The position numbers and the translations under genes are program-made. Positions 25,897-38,961 of a stretch of DNA of 64,000 bases are shown here, piece by piece. Position 1 is the stretch's first letter. Each line of letters begins with the position of its first letter. The DNA is from Erpobdella octoculata (taxonomy: Eukaryota > Annelida > Clitellata > Hirudinida > Erpobdellidae), in assembly GCA_963978895.1 (NCBI GenBank), contig OZ022246.1, positions 2,053,605-2,117,604 of the forward strand, read 5' to 3'. The notes below the pieces were generated by a model that was given only the letters and a program-made list of their open reading frames with translations, did no database searches and had not been told where the DNA came from.

Positions 25897-27830
25897 TTTC
25901 CAGTTCTAAAAGATTAATTAAAAGTTAATGTTAGCAAATCAGTTAAAATTACAAAACATAAATTCCGAAACTAAAGTCTAATATCTGGTCTAACAGGTCG
26001 TTTGTTGTATGTTTTTCTTTATATGGCCTAATCTTGCCGATGACAAGCAGGTTCGATACCTTCTAGAATCATATAATTAATTGATTTTATGTGGTGGATG
26101 GTTTAACGCCATCCGATTTGTAGGCTCTCGAAAGATTTCAATGCAGCTGTAGTTTATAGCTTATAACTTTTTTATTTATTGAACCAAAGAAAATCCATTT
26201 ATTCCATTGGATTCTATTCTTAAAAACGCATCCAATGATGCATAGCGCAACCCTATTTGCATTAAATTTTTTAAAATTTAATTTTCAAGACCAGCAATAT
26301 TGCTAACTTCAAAGTCGAGGGAGCATTTTGTACATTTCCCTGTCAATTAATTTCGGACGCCGAGAACAAAATTTGCCTCATCGGTGTCTACATAGACTGA
26401 AATAAAACTGTGATGGATATTTCAAAGTCACAAAAAAAGTTTTAAAAAAACATTGTAATAAAATTAATATAATCTGAAAGAAGATGCGATGAGATATAAG
26501 TACAATAGATTATTGTTTTAAAGAAGAAAGTGATTATGCCTCTATAACTTTAAAAATTAAAGTAGTATGAACTCAACATTTTATCCTCACAAAATATGAA
26601 ACAAAAACAAAAAATCTTTTTCAAGAACTTTATTTTGGAAAAAAATTAAATTGCTTTGGATATGGTTTTCTGACAAATCGGTTTTTAGTCACACGAGGAT
26701 TACGGAGGATTATAAGCTTTGCTTCGGTCAGAAGTTTAGGCATTCTGAACTTGGATTTTTGCTTCAAACCGTGGCCAAAGCCAAATATCGGCTCCTATAG
26801 AACAACCTTTCGACAAAATCTTAAGCTTGTTGAATTAAAAACTAGTTTATTTCATTTAGTGTGATAAAAAACAAAACAGAGGTGTTTTTGTTAATTGAAA
26901 TTTAATCTCCTGTTCTGGGTACCCAACGAAATCGGGAATGCCCGGGTAATAGGTTGGGTACAACGTCGAGCATAGTCATGCATACGAACCGTATGATATC
27001 GTGTGGGTGGAGTTTTACTAAATCAGTAAACACAATGGTCTGAAGTGTGTCTAGTAATAGAACTAAAAAATAATAGATGACAATGATGACAAAGAACAAG
27101 CAGACTCCATTTGTTTATTGTTCTTGGCAGTGCATACAAGAAGCATGTATTCCATGGTATTTGCTTTCTTTTACAAAGATCCAATCAAATATTGAAAAAC
27201 CAGCAGTATACTTATCAACAGCTTGCCTTGGCTGCCAACAAATTCTGCGGTGCTCGTTCTTCCAGCGTGGATAGTGAGAGAACATTCCGTTCTGCAGGCC
27301 TTATGCCTTATATGCATCGATATTATAACTGAATTAAAAAAACTTACCGGGACTTTAATGTTTGTAGCAGTACCGTAGCATACACAATCTAATAAATAAT
27401 TTATTAAATGAAAATCGCAGTAGAAATTGACAAACGTAAACTAAACGACAAAAATATATTTTTAGCCACTAAGCAAGTTATTGAAAATATAACAACCACC
27501 AACAAAAACGCTGAACATAATAAGAACCGGCAAATAAAATCTAAATTATTTTTCGAATAAACAAACACCAAAGACAGGAATTCAATCTTTAACTATAAAA
27601 ACATAACAGAACTTTTAATTGTATTTTTTTTAATTTAACATAAATTTTTGTATTTGTTCAAATAAACATTTTTCTTTAAACAACTAAGTTTTAATTACTG
27701 ATATAGTCATAATCAGACCTATAGATTATGTATCTATGCAAAAATAGAACACGAACAGGCGTCAACATTAAAAAAAAATATTTAGTCTGTCAAAGGAAAG
27801 AATTTTTGCAATTACTGGCAGACATAGAAT
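25897..27830. other. Divergent region between APC and CIAO1
   Basis: AT-rich DNA between two divergently transcribed genes. It should contain both promoters or 5'UTRs, though no clear motif stands out. Apart from a hAT relic at about 27207-27305 I see no coding signal. Confidence 0.45.
27207..27305 (+). pseudogene. hAT transposase C-terminal fragment
   Basis: The plus-strand frame reads YQQLALAANKFC, then SSVDSERTFRSAGLM, matching the hAT dimerisation signature (SS-x-x-SER-x-FS-x-AG). About 33 residues survive; the remainder is not recognisable. Confidence 0.65.
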
Positions 27831-29845
27831 ATGCTTAGAGTTGTTAATGTTGTCTCATTAGAAGGGCATGAAGGAATCGTGTGGTGTGTTTCTTGGAACG
27901 GTGATAGATTGGCTTCATGTGGAGAAGACAGGGTTATAAAATTATGGAGAGAAACAGGTAAGTTCATTTGAGTGTGTCTTGTTGTGTTAAGTCCACGACT
28001 TAGTAGACGGACGCCAATTTAATTAATTTAGGTCTTTTCAAACAATTTTTTACATCAAATAAATAAACATTTCAGATGGAATATGGCAATGCTATAAAAC
28101 CATTGATACTCCCCACAAAAGAACGATTAGGTGTGTGCAATGGTCGCCTTGTGGATCTTACATTGCATCGTGCGGATTCGATGGTATGGTGAACGTCTGG
28201 AAAGTTAACAATGACTTTGAATGTGTATCTGTCCTGGATGGACATGTCAGTGAAATAAAATGTGTAGATTGGTCGATCAATGGCCAGTTTCTTGCTGCCT
28301 GTGGTCGAGACAAGATTATAAGAATATGGGAAAGTGAGTTTACAAGTTTTTCATGATTATTAAGTATTACTTTTTTACCCAGAGCTTAAGGTGAACAAAA
28401 GTTACAGGAATATAAATATGTAGGGTTAACGCTGATGGTCAAGTTCGGCAGGTTGTTTAATAATTTAATTAAAATTTCTTACTTCATTTTCAGAGGTTTC
28501 TGACGATGATTACGAATGCGTGAGTGAAATCAGTGATCACACTCAGGATGTAAAGAAAGTGAAATGGCACCCAGACGATGTACGTTCTATAACTTGAACT
28601 TTTTTATGGGGTTCATTGTGATCATTTAAGAAGTTTCGTATGTACTTGAATTTTATCTGTGGCAAGTGCCTGTCTTTTTTAAAAATCTAGACTACATAAT
28701 TATATAATAATGAAATAACACCTATGCTGTCTCCGTAAGGAAGGGCACTTGGTTAAACCACGTGATTCACCATTCCAGACCCAGCAAACCACTGAGTGAG
28801 TGAGACTGGGACATTATATAAGTAGATATCATTATTTTGGTATTAGGTTCTTGGCTTCTTGTAGGTATGCTCAGTTTCCTTATTATTTTTACCATCATAC
28901 ATCCAGCACATTTAAGATATAAATGTATTACATATATTTTTATTTTGTTTTTAAACAGCATTTGTTTTCTGCCAGCTATGACAATTCAGTCAGATCTTTT
29001 TCCTATTCGTCTGTCTTTGATGACTGGGCTTGCGATTTTAAATCAGGTTAGTTAGTTAGTTTTTTTAGCCATTTTTATTTGGTTTCAAAACCATCTGTTT
29101 GGTCAATATTCTTGATGATTTCTGATCCTCTGGTTTGATTAATGCTGCAGCTCTTGATAAAGTAGATTCAATCCTTTTTTTCAATTTTTAACTTTTTTTA
29201 TTTGCTTATATTTCATTAATAGAGGCTCACCAATCTACTGTTTGGGGAGTAGATTTTGATGAAACAGGCAACAAAATGGCAACATGCAGTGCTGACAAGA
29301 CTATCAGAATTTGGGAAAGAAAAACCGTGCCAGATTCGAATGGCGAGTGTTTTATTCACTTAGCTATATGAACTTTTTTCTGTCTATGAATGCTGTAAGT
29401 TTGCTAAATTTCTGTACCATCAAAAACTTCAGACGAAAAGTGGCAATGTACGTTCTGCATATCCGGTCATCACGAATTACCTATTTATGAAGTCTCTTGG
29501 TTAGAATTAAATCATCAGTTTTACCAAGTACATTTTTATACTCTTTATTAAATTTAGAATGAATTCATCAGTTTTACCATGCGCATTTTTATACTCTTTA
29601 TTAAATTTAATGATTTTAGGTGCAAAAAAACGAACAGCATAGCTAGTGCGTGCGGCGACAACGCAATCCGCATTTTCCAAAAGTCAGACGATGAAAATGA
29701 ATCTTCCTATGATATTCGGTGCACACTTCCAGAAGCTCATTCCTGTGATGTCAATTGTGTTTCATGGAATCCAGAAAGAAAGGGACTGCTAGCTTCCTGT
29801 AGTGATGATGGACTTATTAAGCTTTGGTATTTTGATATTGAATAA
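27831..29845 (+). CDS. CIAO1: CIAO1, cytosolic iron-sulfur assembly WD40 protein
   Basis: Exons 27831-27957, 28076-28333, 28494-28579, 28959-29046, 29223-29342, 29433-29499, 29620-29845 join to 323 aa (human about 339). Seven WD40 blades are visible: GDRLASCGEDRVIKLW, GSYIASCGFDGMVNVW, GQFLAACGRDKIIRIW, LFSASYDNSVRSF, GNKMATCSADKTIRIW, SIASACGDNAIRIF and LLASCSDDGLIKLW. DDDYECVSEISDHTQDVK and EAHSCDVNCVSWNP are diagnostic of CIAO1. It is the docking subunit of the CIA targeting complex (with MMS19 and FAM96B) that hands Fe-S clusters to cytosolic and nuclear enzymes. Exon 5 ends at a probable GC donor (GCGAGT), the only phase-compatible choice. The TAA stop lies inside an AATAAA hexamer. Introns are mostly 60-400 bp, shorter than elsewhere in the window. 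Confidence 0.95.
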
Positions 29846-29846
29846 A
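29841..29846 (+). terminator. Poly(A) signal overlapping the CIAO1 stop
   Basis: AATAAA at 29841-29846 contains the TAA stop (29843-29845). No other AATAAA is seen in the next hundred bases, so the 3'UTR may be only 10-30 nt. Confidence 0.5.
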
Positions 29847-32800
29847 ATTCTGGAAAAACTTGTTTATCTTCAGTTGTCTCCAGTTTTCTTCCTTTTTTAT
29901 TCCTTCCACGAATTAAGTCAGGTTCTAGAGTTGGTCACTCAGTTGAGGCCACCTTGGTTAAACTGTATAATGCCTTAAATTTTATCCTAAGAGGGAATAG
30001 CAGCGGCGATCAGGGGCGTCATTTAGGGGAGGATGTAATTGCGCTCCAAGGATTTAAAGAAAAAATAATTTTGTTATAAAATAACTATATTTGGGGGCAA
30101 AAGTGTATAGAGTTTTAGAAAAAATTTCTTTTTTGCAGAAGAAATATTTGGAAAAAGTCTGCCCCCTCAAGAAGTTGCTAAAATAACACTCCTGGCGACG
30201 ATGCCAGTGAACAGCAAACAAATTCATGAAAACGGGGATCCTCTGGCAGTGATTTGCCTGAGTGTTCTCTGCATGGCAAGGCTATTGAGAATCTGGTTGT
30301 AGAGACGGCTCTTCGAGCAGGACTGTTTTTAAGAAAAATATTTCTGAGCAGAAAGTATAGAAATATATGTTTTGCTGATAAAAAACAAAAGTCACTATTG
30401 AATTAAATTAATTACGGTTTTACTTTTCTGTCGGCTTTCCGTAAAACAAAATGACAGCGCTCTGTTTATTTGTTTTGCTGCATAATTTTTTGGTTGCTCG
30501 GGAGCGTGCTGGCCTAGATTCTATCTAGATCTACTACTTGCTATCAGGTGTGTTGTAACGTGCCTAATAATTTAGATATTACTACAGGTAAGTCGATATT
30601 TAATTTTTAAATGTTATTATAATTCAGCTGTCAAAGTGATTCAACCAAGTTTTGTTTTTCAGACCGTTTCCTTGTTTGTTTGTTTTTATTTTTTATGACT
30701 TTATTATAATAATTGTAAAAAAATAGATGAAGTCTCATTAAAATAGGTCGAAAAGCCGAAAATGTGGTTCAATTAAACAGGGCATTAACTGATTAACATA
30801 AGGAAATGAAAGTTATAACAGATTAAAATTTAAAAATAAGTTGTGAAACTTTACCCAAAAATAGGCAGTCGCACGGCTGAGACGCGCAGGCGAATCTCGC
30901 CAACCTATCTCTAGCCAATAAATTGGCAACATAGAAAAACGGGCCGTTAAAAGTGGGTGTACAAGAAAATGTATATCTCCGGATTTACTGGGTCAATTTT
31001 AAAAATGTTTACATCGATGAACTTGTAATAAAATCTTTCCTTTGATGAAGCTTATAAATAGCCTAAATTTTAAGTCATAATCCTTGAACATTAGTTCAAA
31101 GTAAGTGGTTTTTCGAGAGCATTTATCTTTGTTATGAGTACTCCATCCGTTTTCATTTTTTCGCTATATTAAAGTTTACATATTGAACTATCATGTCTGA
31201 AAATTTCAACTCTCTAGGCCGTCTACAAATTTAGATAATCGCTTTTGCATAGATGCATATCATAGAATTTGATGCGGTCGCAGCGAAGTTCTACTAGAAT
31301 CTAGATAATTTGATCTAGCGTGTTCATATTTTAATAAAATTATTACTAATACTCCATTCGTTTTCATTTTTTGCTATATTAAAGTTTACATATTGAACTA
31401 TCATGTCTGAAAATTTCATCTCTCTAGGCCGTTTACAAATTTAGATAATCGATTTTGCATAAACGCACTTTTTAGAATTTGATGCGGTCGTAGCGAAGTT
31501 CAAAGTAAGTGGTTTTTCGAAAGCATTTATCTTTGTTATGAATACTCCATCCGTTTTCATTTTTTCACTATATTAAAGTTTACATATTGAACTATCATGT
31601 CTGAAAATTTCAACTCTCTAGCCCGTTTACAAATTTAGATAATCGCTTTTGCATAAACGCACTTTTTAGAATTTGATGCGGTTGTAGCGAAGTTCTAGAG
31701 ACTACACCTAAGGCGTCCTAGGCGTGCACTATGAATTGATCTAGCGTGTTCATATTTTCATAAAATTATTACTAATACTCCACCCGTTTTCATTTTTTCG
31801 CTATATTAAAGTTTACATATTGAACTATCATGTCTGAAAATTTCAATTCTCTAGACCGTCTACAAATTTAGATAATCGCTTTTGCATAAACGCACTTTTT
31901 AGAATTTGATGCGGTCGTAACGAAGTTCAAAGTAAGTGGTTTTTTTCGAAAGCATTTATCTTTGTTATGAATACTCCATCCGTTTTAATTTTTTCGCTAT
32001 ATTAAAGTTTACATATTGAACTATCATGTCTGAAAATTTCAACTCTCTAGACCGTCTACAAATTTAGATAATCGCTTTTGCATAAACGCACTTTAAGATT
32101 TGTATGTGACAGACAACTTACAAGTTATGGCGCGAACACCAGATTGTAAGTATAACGTCGTAAACATTAAAGTAACTAAGGCTTAGTAACTAAGGTAGTG
32201 ATGGACATTTTCAGTCAAGTATAGTTGGCTACATTTGACAAGTTGAAACTATCATTCATTTTCAGTTTTCCACTGTCATCCAAGCGTTCTCCATGACAGA
32301 CAGCCACAGTAACTCCGCCTTGCATTGGCAAGGAAAAGGAGGAGGGGGCAATTTAAAAATCAAGTTATGATAAGTTACAGAAAGTAATTGACTGCGACCT
32401 ACATCATGAACATCATGATCATGAACAAATAACAGAGTCTTAAAAAAACAAACAGACGACGAACTGTCGCTACATTTTGTTTGTTTTATTAATAAATGTT
32501 TTAAATTATGTGGTGTTTTTAGTTATTCTTTTATCTATTAGCTGGATTAATAATTACTTGAAAATATAAAATTATATTGGCTTTGTAAGGCTGTATAGAA
32601 TTGAAAGATACAAAGAGTAATATAATGTAAGCTATACGCGAGCTCGGCCTGTAATGTGCTATCGCGCATGGGAAACGACATACATGCGTTTGGTCATTTT
32701 TAATGCTCATTCAGGCTTAGAGATGGGATCCGACGCGTGAACTTCAAATCGATATAACTTCGTTAATATAACACGTAGAAGAAAAATTTTGGTAAATTTC

Positions 32801-33093
32801 GTTTTCTATTGTGGTTATCTTTAATAAAAATATAAATTTTAATTATTTTTTTTATATTAAATTTTTCCGTGCGACTCCCTACCCAAAAATAATAGAAAAT
32901 AGATGGCAAATAAAATGTAAATTCTCTTTATCTACTTGTGACAGTAATAACAATTAAATTACAGTTGTTTTGAGTTTGTTAGGTCTCATTTCACTAAAAT
33001 TTAGTGACTAAATTATCCTACTAATCGCTAATCACTAAATAGGCTTCGAGAATGCAGCTGTGATGTGAATTGTGCAGTTAGATTTCATCTTTC
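29846..33093. other. Intergenic region CIAO1 / SH3BP5
   Basis: No gene found. It holds the tandem satellite at 31095-32100 and otherwise AT-rich unique-looking DNA. The SH3BP5 promoter and 5'UTR lie in the right part. Confidence 0.5.
31095..32100. repeat. Satellite-like tandem repeat, units of 193-234 bp
   Basis: Five copies carrying ACTCCATCCGTTTTCATTTT, then TTACATATTGAACTATCATG and GATAATCGCTTTTGCATAAA. The ACTCCAT mark recurs at about 31141, 31352, 31545, 31779 and 31974. Two unit types alternate, one with an added segment including TTGATCTAGCGTGTTCATAT. Confidence 0.9.
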
Positions 33094-36000
33094 ATGGCTA
33101 GTCGTTCTAGTAGTTCGAATGGGGATGAGGACCAATTGGACCCCAGGATAAAGGTAAAAAGATCTAAAATATTCTAAAACTAAAAATATTTGTAGTATTA
33201 TTTTTGCTACATTTTTATAATTAAGTGGTTTTTATTCAATTTCAGGGTGAGTTAGAGGCACTGAATTCTGCAGCAGAAAGTATTAACAAATTGGAAAACG
33301 AGATTCAGGTAGTTGTTTTTGTCTGGTCTAGTTTGTGATGATCTTTCTTTTTAGTAGGTGAATGAATTATTTTTGCTATAAAAACATAAAACAAAAATTC
33401 ATGCTAAAATGATAGAATATTTAGAAAGAAATCAATTAAGGAAAATTTATTTAAAAAATTTAAAGCATTTAATACCAACTGGAGTTAAATGCCAAATAGT
33501 TTTCTATGAATTCTCGTTTGTGCAAGAAGTAAATTGTAAAAATTCTAAGCTAAAAAATGATTTGTAAAAATTTGTTTTAACTAAAACCAGAGTTTTAAAA
33601 GTTATAAAATTTTCTTCTTAGCATTGTATTAACATGTTTTGATTACCTCTCAAGAATTACCTACCGTGGTAATATCTAATTTCTCAAAGTTAATAATATA
33701 TATATTTACGTAATGACAGTTTTGAATCTTAAATTCTTGGGCATCATTTATTATTTTTTTTATTCATTGGTTTTGGAAACAACCGCTTCTATTGCTTTAC
33801 TTAAAACAATTTGTTGTTTTATGACTGAGCGCTATCTAGCTCTCAAAAACAAGGTGCATACAAAGCAGCAACTAACGTTTGCTTCATTACAAATCTTTTT
33901 TTAAAATATTAAAAAAAAATCAATTAATTTTTTACTTACTTCTCAGCTATTTGTTTTTATTTGTTTGAAAAATCTTTGTAAGTTTTCAATTTGTTTATAT
34001 ATTATAACCAATGTGTTACTGTGCGTATCGATGTTCGGTTTTAGAGACTCTTTCGAAGTGACAATAAATAAAACTCTTTTGTTACAGAACTTCTTCAAAA
34101 TATTCTATTTTTAAATTATCTATATTAATTTCACCATCTTTGCTTGCTTGAGCCATATTTTGGGATTCTTTGACACTTGAATAAAAAAAACTTTCAAAGT
34201 GGCAACAAAAAATAGTTTTTCTTTACAGAACTTTTTCAAAATGTTCCACTTTTTTAATTTCATACTGTATTTAATTGACATATTTTAAGCATGAATTTCA
34301 CACCAAAAATAAAATAATTCATTACTCTAATGTGAAAGATTACCAGTCTTACAATTGTATTTGTTTATCATGAATCGCAGGTTTTTTTTTTATATTGCAG
34401 AAGGCTAAGGTGAACTTTAAGAGACGCAAAGCGGAATGTCAAGCCAAGTTGAAGTCGTTGTCGAACAAAATCGGAAGAAAGCTGGTATCTCAGACTCAAC
34501 CTTATTACGAAACGATAAAGAGTCTTAATAAGGTATCATGTAATGTTTTCATTTGTTTTTTTTTATGTAACTCTTATTATAATGTTTCCATGAAAATTTA
34601 AATCTTCAAGCGCTTTTATATTGTAAGATAAGATAAAAGTATAAGACCATTTGTCATATCTCATAAAGTCTGTTGTTATTATTGCTGTGATTATATATTA
34701 TTTTAAAGTTGTGAAAACAGAACTCTTAAGACTCCTGATCTTACTATAATTATTATTTTATCTTTAATAATTAACTTTTACCATTTTCTGGTGTGATTAA
34801 GTCAAAAAATGTTTATATTACTAGAATGTGAACTAATACATCTTAATTCAGTCGTTTGTTTACCGATATTTTTTTCTCTCCATATTTTCGTTGCTTCCGT
34901 CAAGCAATCGGTCGAGGCCCACAAAGCTGCTGCTCGATTCCAGAAGGCGAGCAGCGTGTACAAGGCGGCGCAAGAGACGGTGTACCTCGCCGAACAGCAA
35001 CTGGTTGGAGAGGACGGAGCCAAGTTGGAGTTTGATGGAGCATGGCAGGAGATGTTGAATCATGCCACGTGCAGAGTAAGTAAATTTTAGGCTTTTATTT
35101 CCCCGAGAGTGGATAAGCTGTCATATAGAATATTTTTTTTTTTTTTTTTGAAGCAACAAGTTTGCAATAACGTACAATACGTACTTTTAAACTCTATGTG
35201 CACTTTTATACGTACATTCATGGTTTGTTTGATGATATTAAAACCACACATATATAATGTTTACACGATATTTTCAACTCACATCTACATTTATCGTGTG
35301 TTTTTTAAAGATGCAGTCTATCTGCAACTGGCTGTTTTGCATATAATTATCTCCTGGTACAATAATAAACATATATGAATGTTTAGCGATGCAGGCGAAC
35401 GGATGCACCCGATTTTAAGCTGATTTAAAAAAACAAGTTTGCTGTATAAAGAAGAAGTCTCGTTTATTATTATTATTACTTGGAGATCATTGTTAAATAT
35501 GCAGCTGATAGGTAAGTTGTTATCCGTGCTTCAGCAAGCAAGCTCAGAGAATGTTGTAAATTCTAATTATCATTGTCCAACCCTAGCATAGCGTGGAATA
35601 GGGACGTTTCAAAAATAAATGATGATGATGATGATGATTTTACATCCAAAATGAGCAAATTTGTTCGTAAAAGGCCATCATCATCAGCATCATCATCACA
35701 TCATCATAGTTTATCACTTACATAGTTAATGATATTTTTCCAGTTCACAGAAGCGGAACAGGAAAAGAGAAGCTGCGAGGAGGAACACGAGAAATGCTCG
35801 AAGGAATGCTCGCTTCTCCAACAGAGGCTCATGTACATGCAGGGTACGATGTCGAGAGCGATCGCAAAGTCAAAGTTCGTTTTTTTCACGTCGACGTTTT
35901 TCCGACTCGTCTTTTATTTTTCTATCTCCGCGTCTATCTTCTTTATTACGGGCTTTTCTTTAGCATCGCATGTATGTGGAATTCACAGACAAAGTTTGTA

Positions 36001-37992
36001 ATCACATTTCGACTAACTTCCCAGTATTCTTTCGATCTAAAATTTGCAATATAGTAATGTTCTGGATACCTTAACAATATTAATTTAAAAATTTTATAAT
36101 TACACTTTAAATTACTATGCGCGATAAACTTCAATGGCAAAGGCTTTCATTACAACTGCAAGATGGCAGACAACCTTTTTGATAACCACTCAATAACATT
36201 AGGTTTTAAAGTTAATTATTAATTTAATAATATTAATATAATAAAATTTATAAATTAAAGATTCATAAATTTAATGAAAACTAAAAAGTAGGAAATAAAT
36301 AATTTAAAAAACATAAAAACACGCTTTTATAAAATGCTCTTAAAAGTACAAAATAAACTGTAAACAAAAATTTATTTTGTACTTTTTAAAGCATTTTATA
36401 AAAATATTTTTTTTTATGTTCTCTGATAGCAATGTTTGCGGCCCACACTTTTTATAATTCATTTTTTTACTTTTTAGAGCTTTTGATAAGAGCGTGCTTT
36501 TAAATTATAATTTTCCTTTTGTTACGTTCATTCAGACCTTTCTACGATTTGAAGGACACGTTCGAGAAAAGACTCCAGGTAACAATAGTTTACATTCTCT
36601 TATTTGGTCGGATGTTTTTTATTTTTTTGCCCACCGCATAGTTCATTCCGTGAAATATTTACGATTTTCAGGTCGAGAAACAGAATGCAGAGGACTTACA
36701 GTTAGCATTGGTGTGCAGTAAGCAGAAGTACAAGCTGTCTTTGATCAACCTGGAGCAGATTTCCGAGGAGATTCACATGCAGAGAAGTTCCGATCTTCCC
36801 AAAAGGACTCCGGGGGTCGGGGCCGAGTCAGACACTTGCAGCGAGTTCTCTGAAATGCTTTCTATCAATCTTGGTTAGTTGGTTTTTTTTTCCGTTTTTT
36901 TGGTTAAATTATACTAAAACACTCGGGTATCTGCCTTTGCTCATGTTTTGTTGATAAGTTAAGACATCGTTTGCCATATATTATGTTAAAATTGTGAGAA
37001 CAGCACTCTAATGATTTGTGATCTACACCTCTAATGATTTGTGATTCACTCTTTTAATGATTTGTGGTTCACTCCTCTAATGATTTGTGATTCACTCTTC
37101 TAATGATTTGTGATCCACTCCTCTAATGATTTGTAATCCACTCCTCTAATGATTTGTGATTCACTCCTCTGATGATTTGTGGTTCACTCCTCTAATGATT
37201 TGTAATCCGCTCCTGATTATAAAATCTTTTTTTTTAGATTTCCTCTCCGACACGAGCAGCCAGGTGTCGAAGGACGATCTCGATTCGGACATCTGCCTCG
37301 ACAACGCACTGAACTACGTCGGCGACGACAGCTGCAGAGAGGACGGCGACAGTTCCGGAAATCCGCTCGATAATTTCTTCAACAAAATGAGCAAAAAGTT
37401 CAACAGAAGCAACTCGTTGGGAAACCTAAACTCGAACTTGAATCTTCAACTTCAGATCCAGGACTTAGCTCCCGCAGACGGATCGTCCGAAGAGGGTCGG
37501 CCGGGGGCAGATTCGACCCTGAAGAAAAAAGTTGAAACTGAAAGCGCGAACGTTCCGTGCAGGGAGCACACGCTGGAAGGTGCAGAGCAGACGCCGCAAA
37601 GTGAATTCCTCGAGGCGGAGCACTTCCTCAGAGAAAGGAGTTCTCCTTACTACTTTCCCCAAAACAAAATGTTCGTAAGCTCCGTGTACCTGTCCATGTC
37701 CCACTCGACAGACAAGATCAAGCGTTCTTCCGACATTCCGAGAGATCCGGCGACTTCAGAATCGTCACATCCGTCTTCTTCGACGACATTTTATAAAGAC
37801 CACCCGCGCAGCGCTGTGCCGTCGGCCATCAAAAATATCGACGGACATCACCAGCATCAGACGTCCCAGCACCACGGCGGTCGATCGCAGCAGCACCATC
37901 AGGAGCGTTCGGAGCACCCGAAAAGTTTTGAATGCAACTCGAGAGTTTCTCTACCTAGCGTCTACTCTCGTCCGCCCTCCAATTTGAAATAA
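33094..37992 (+). CDS. SH3BP5: SH3 domain-binding protein 5 (Sab) family, Rab11 GEF
   Basis: Exons 33094-33153, 33246-33308, 34401-34532, 34905-35075, 35744-35874, 36536-36578, 36672-36873, 37238-37992 join in frame to 518 aa (human about 455). The N-terminal half (to about residue 265) is a long coiled coil: DPRIKGELEALNSAAESIN, FDGAWQEMLNHATCR, KSKPFYDLKDTFEKRL, INLEQISEEIHMQRSS. The spacing matches human SH3BP5, including the near-invariant AWQEMLNHAT. The C-terminal exon is acidic, then Ser- and His/Gln-rich and poorly conserved. Family members bind JNK at mitochondria and act as guanine-nucleotide exchange factors for Rab11. The start is the first ATG of a short exon that leads straight into DPRIKGEL. 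TAA lies in AATAAA. I did not identify the SH3-binding or JNK motifs. Confidence 0.93.
35550..35700. repeat. GAT/CAT triplet repeats in SH3BP5 intron 4
   Basis: Short ATGATGATGATGATGATT and inverted ATCATCATCAGCATCATC runs flank a unique segment. Not coding. Confidence 0.5.
37008..37215. repeat. 23-bp minisatellite in the last SH3BP5 intron
   Basis: About nine copies of a unit starting CTAATGATTTGTGATTCACT plus CCT, ending about 20 bp before the acceptor of exon 8. In-frame Met codons here are not the protein start. Confidence 0.9.
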
Positions 37993-37993
37993 A
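37988..37993 (+). terminator. Poly(A) signal overlapping the SH3BP5 stop
   Basis: AATAAA at 37988-37993 includes the TAA stop (37990-37992), as in CIAO1. It is followed by a T-rich stretch. Confidence 0.4.
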
Positions 37994-38953
37994 CAACTTT
38001 TTTTAAGTTCAAATGTAGTCCTCCATGGTGCCGAGAAGCAGAGTCAAAGTGTAGCCTCTTAAGGGGTTTCGTTGAAAAACTGCGAACGCATTTTAATGCC
38101 AATTTAATCTGTCGCTAAATTTTATTTATCCGTTATTATTTAATTTGAATTGCATGATCCGCTTACTTACTTACTTCCTCCGCCGATTTAAGACTTTCCA
38201 TCTTTTTTTTGGCTGTCCATCACGTCACTGAGTTTTAGTTTTGTGCTTTTATAATTGTAAATAATAATAGAAATTATTATTGTGATTGACACTGAGATTA
38301 TTTTATGACAATTTTTATTTATTTTTCCGCCAATCAGGTACCCTTAGTTTTGTTTTTTCAGTACTGCAAAATATCAATTATTACCAGATATCTTCCATTT
38401 AATTGACACTGATTATCTTTTTCTTTCTTGCTTGCTTCTCATCGGTGGCGTTAACAAAACACTTATCACAAGCGAACTTTACACCAAAATTTCAAACAAT
38501 TTTTTGATAAATATTTTTATAGAGTTCAAAAATATTTGTACGGAAATTATAATAAATTTCGTTAAAAAGGAAAAAACTTGTTCAATTGTTATCACAAATA
38601 CATCCTTCAAGCAACCTTGACCACGTAGATAGCTGATAAACAAATGGAAGAATAAAATTGACAAATTAATGAATTAATGAATTAATGAATTATACCCAAA
38701 AAAAAACTAAAACCAATTAACGTAAAAGTTGAATATTAAACCACAAAATACCAGAAAATCAGAATGGTGCACACAGGATTGAAATTTCAAGCAAAAATAT
38801 GTTTTTTTCCCCGAAAAACCCATAAAATTTCGTATATATATATATATATATACACAGCGAAAATGTTTGTAAATATGTCGATAAAATTCAATTGCAAAAA
38901 GGATTATTAAAAATATATCAAGTGAAGTTCACAGTGAACAAGCAGGTTCATTC
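37993..38953. other. Intergenic DNA downstream of SH3BP5
   Basis: AT-rich, no recognisable gene. A (TA)n run lies at about 38832-38852. Confidence 0.5.
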
Positions 38954-38961
38954 ATGTTTCG

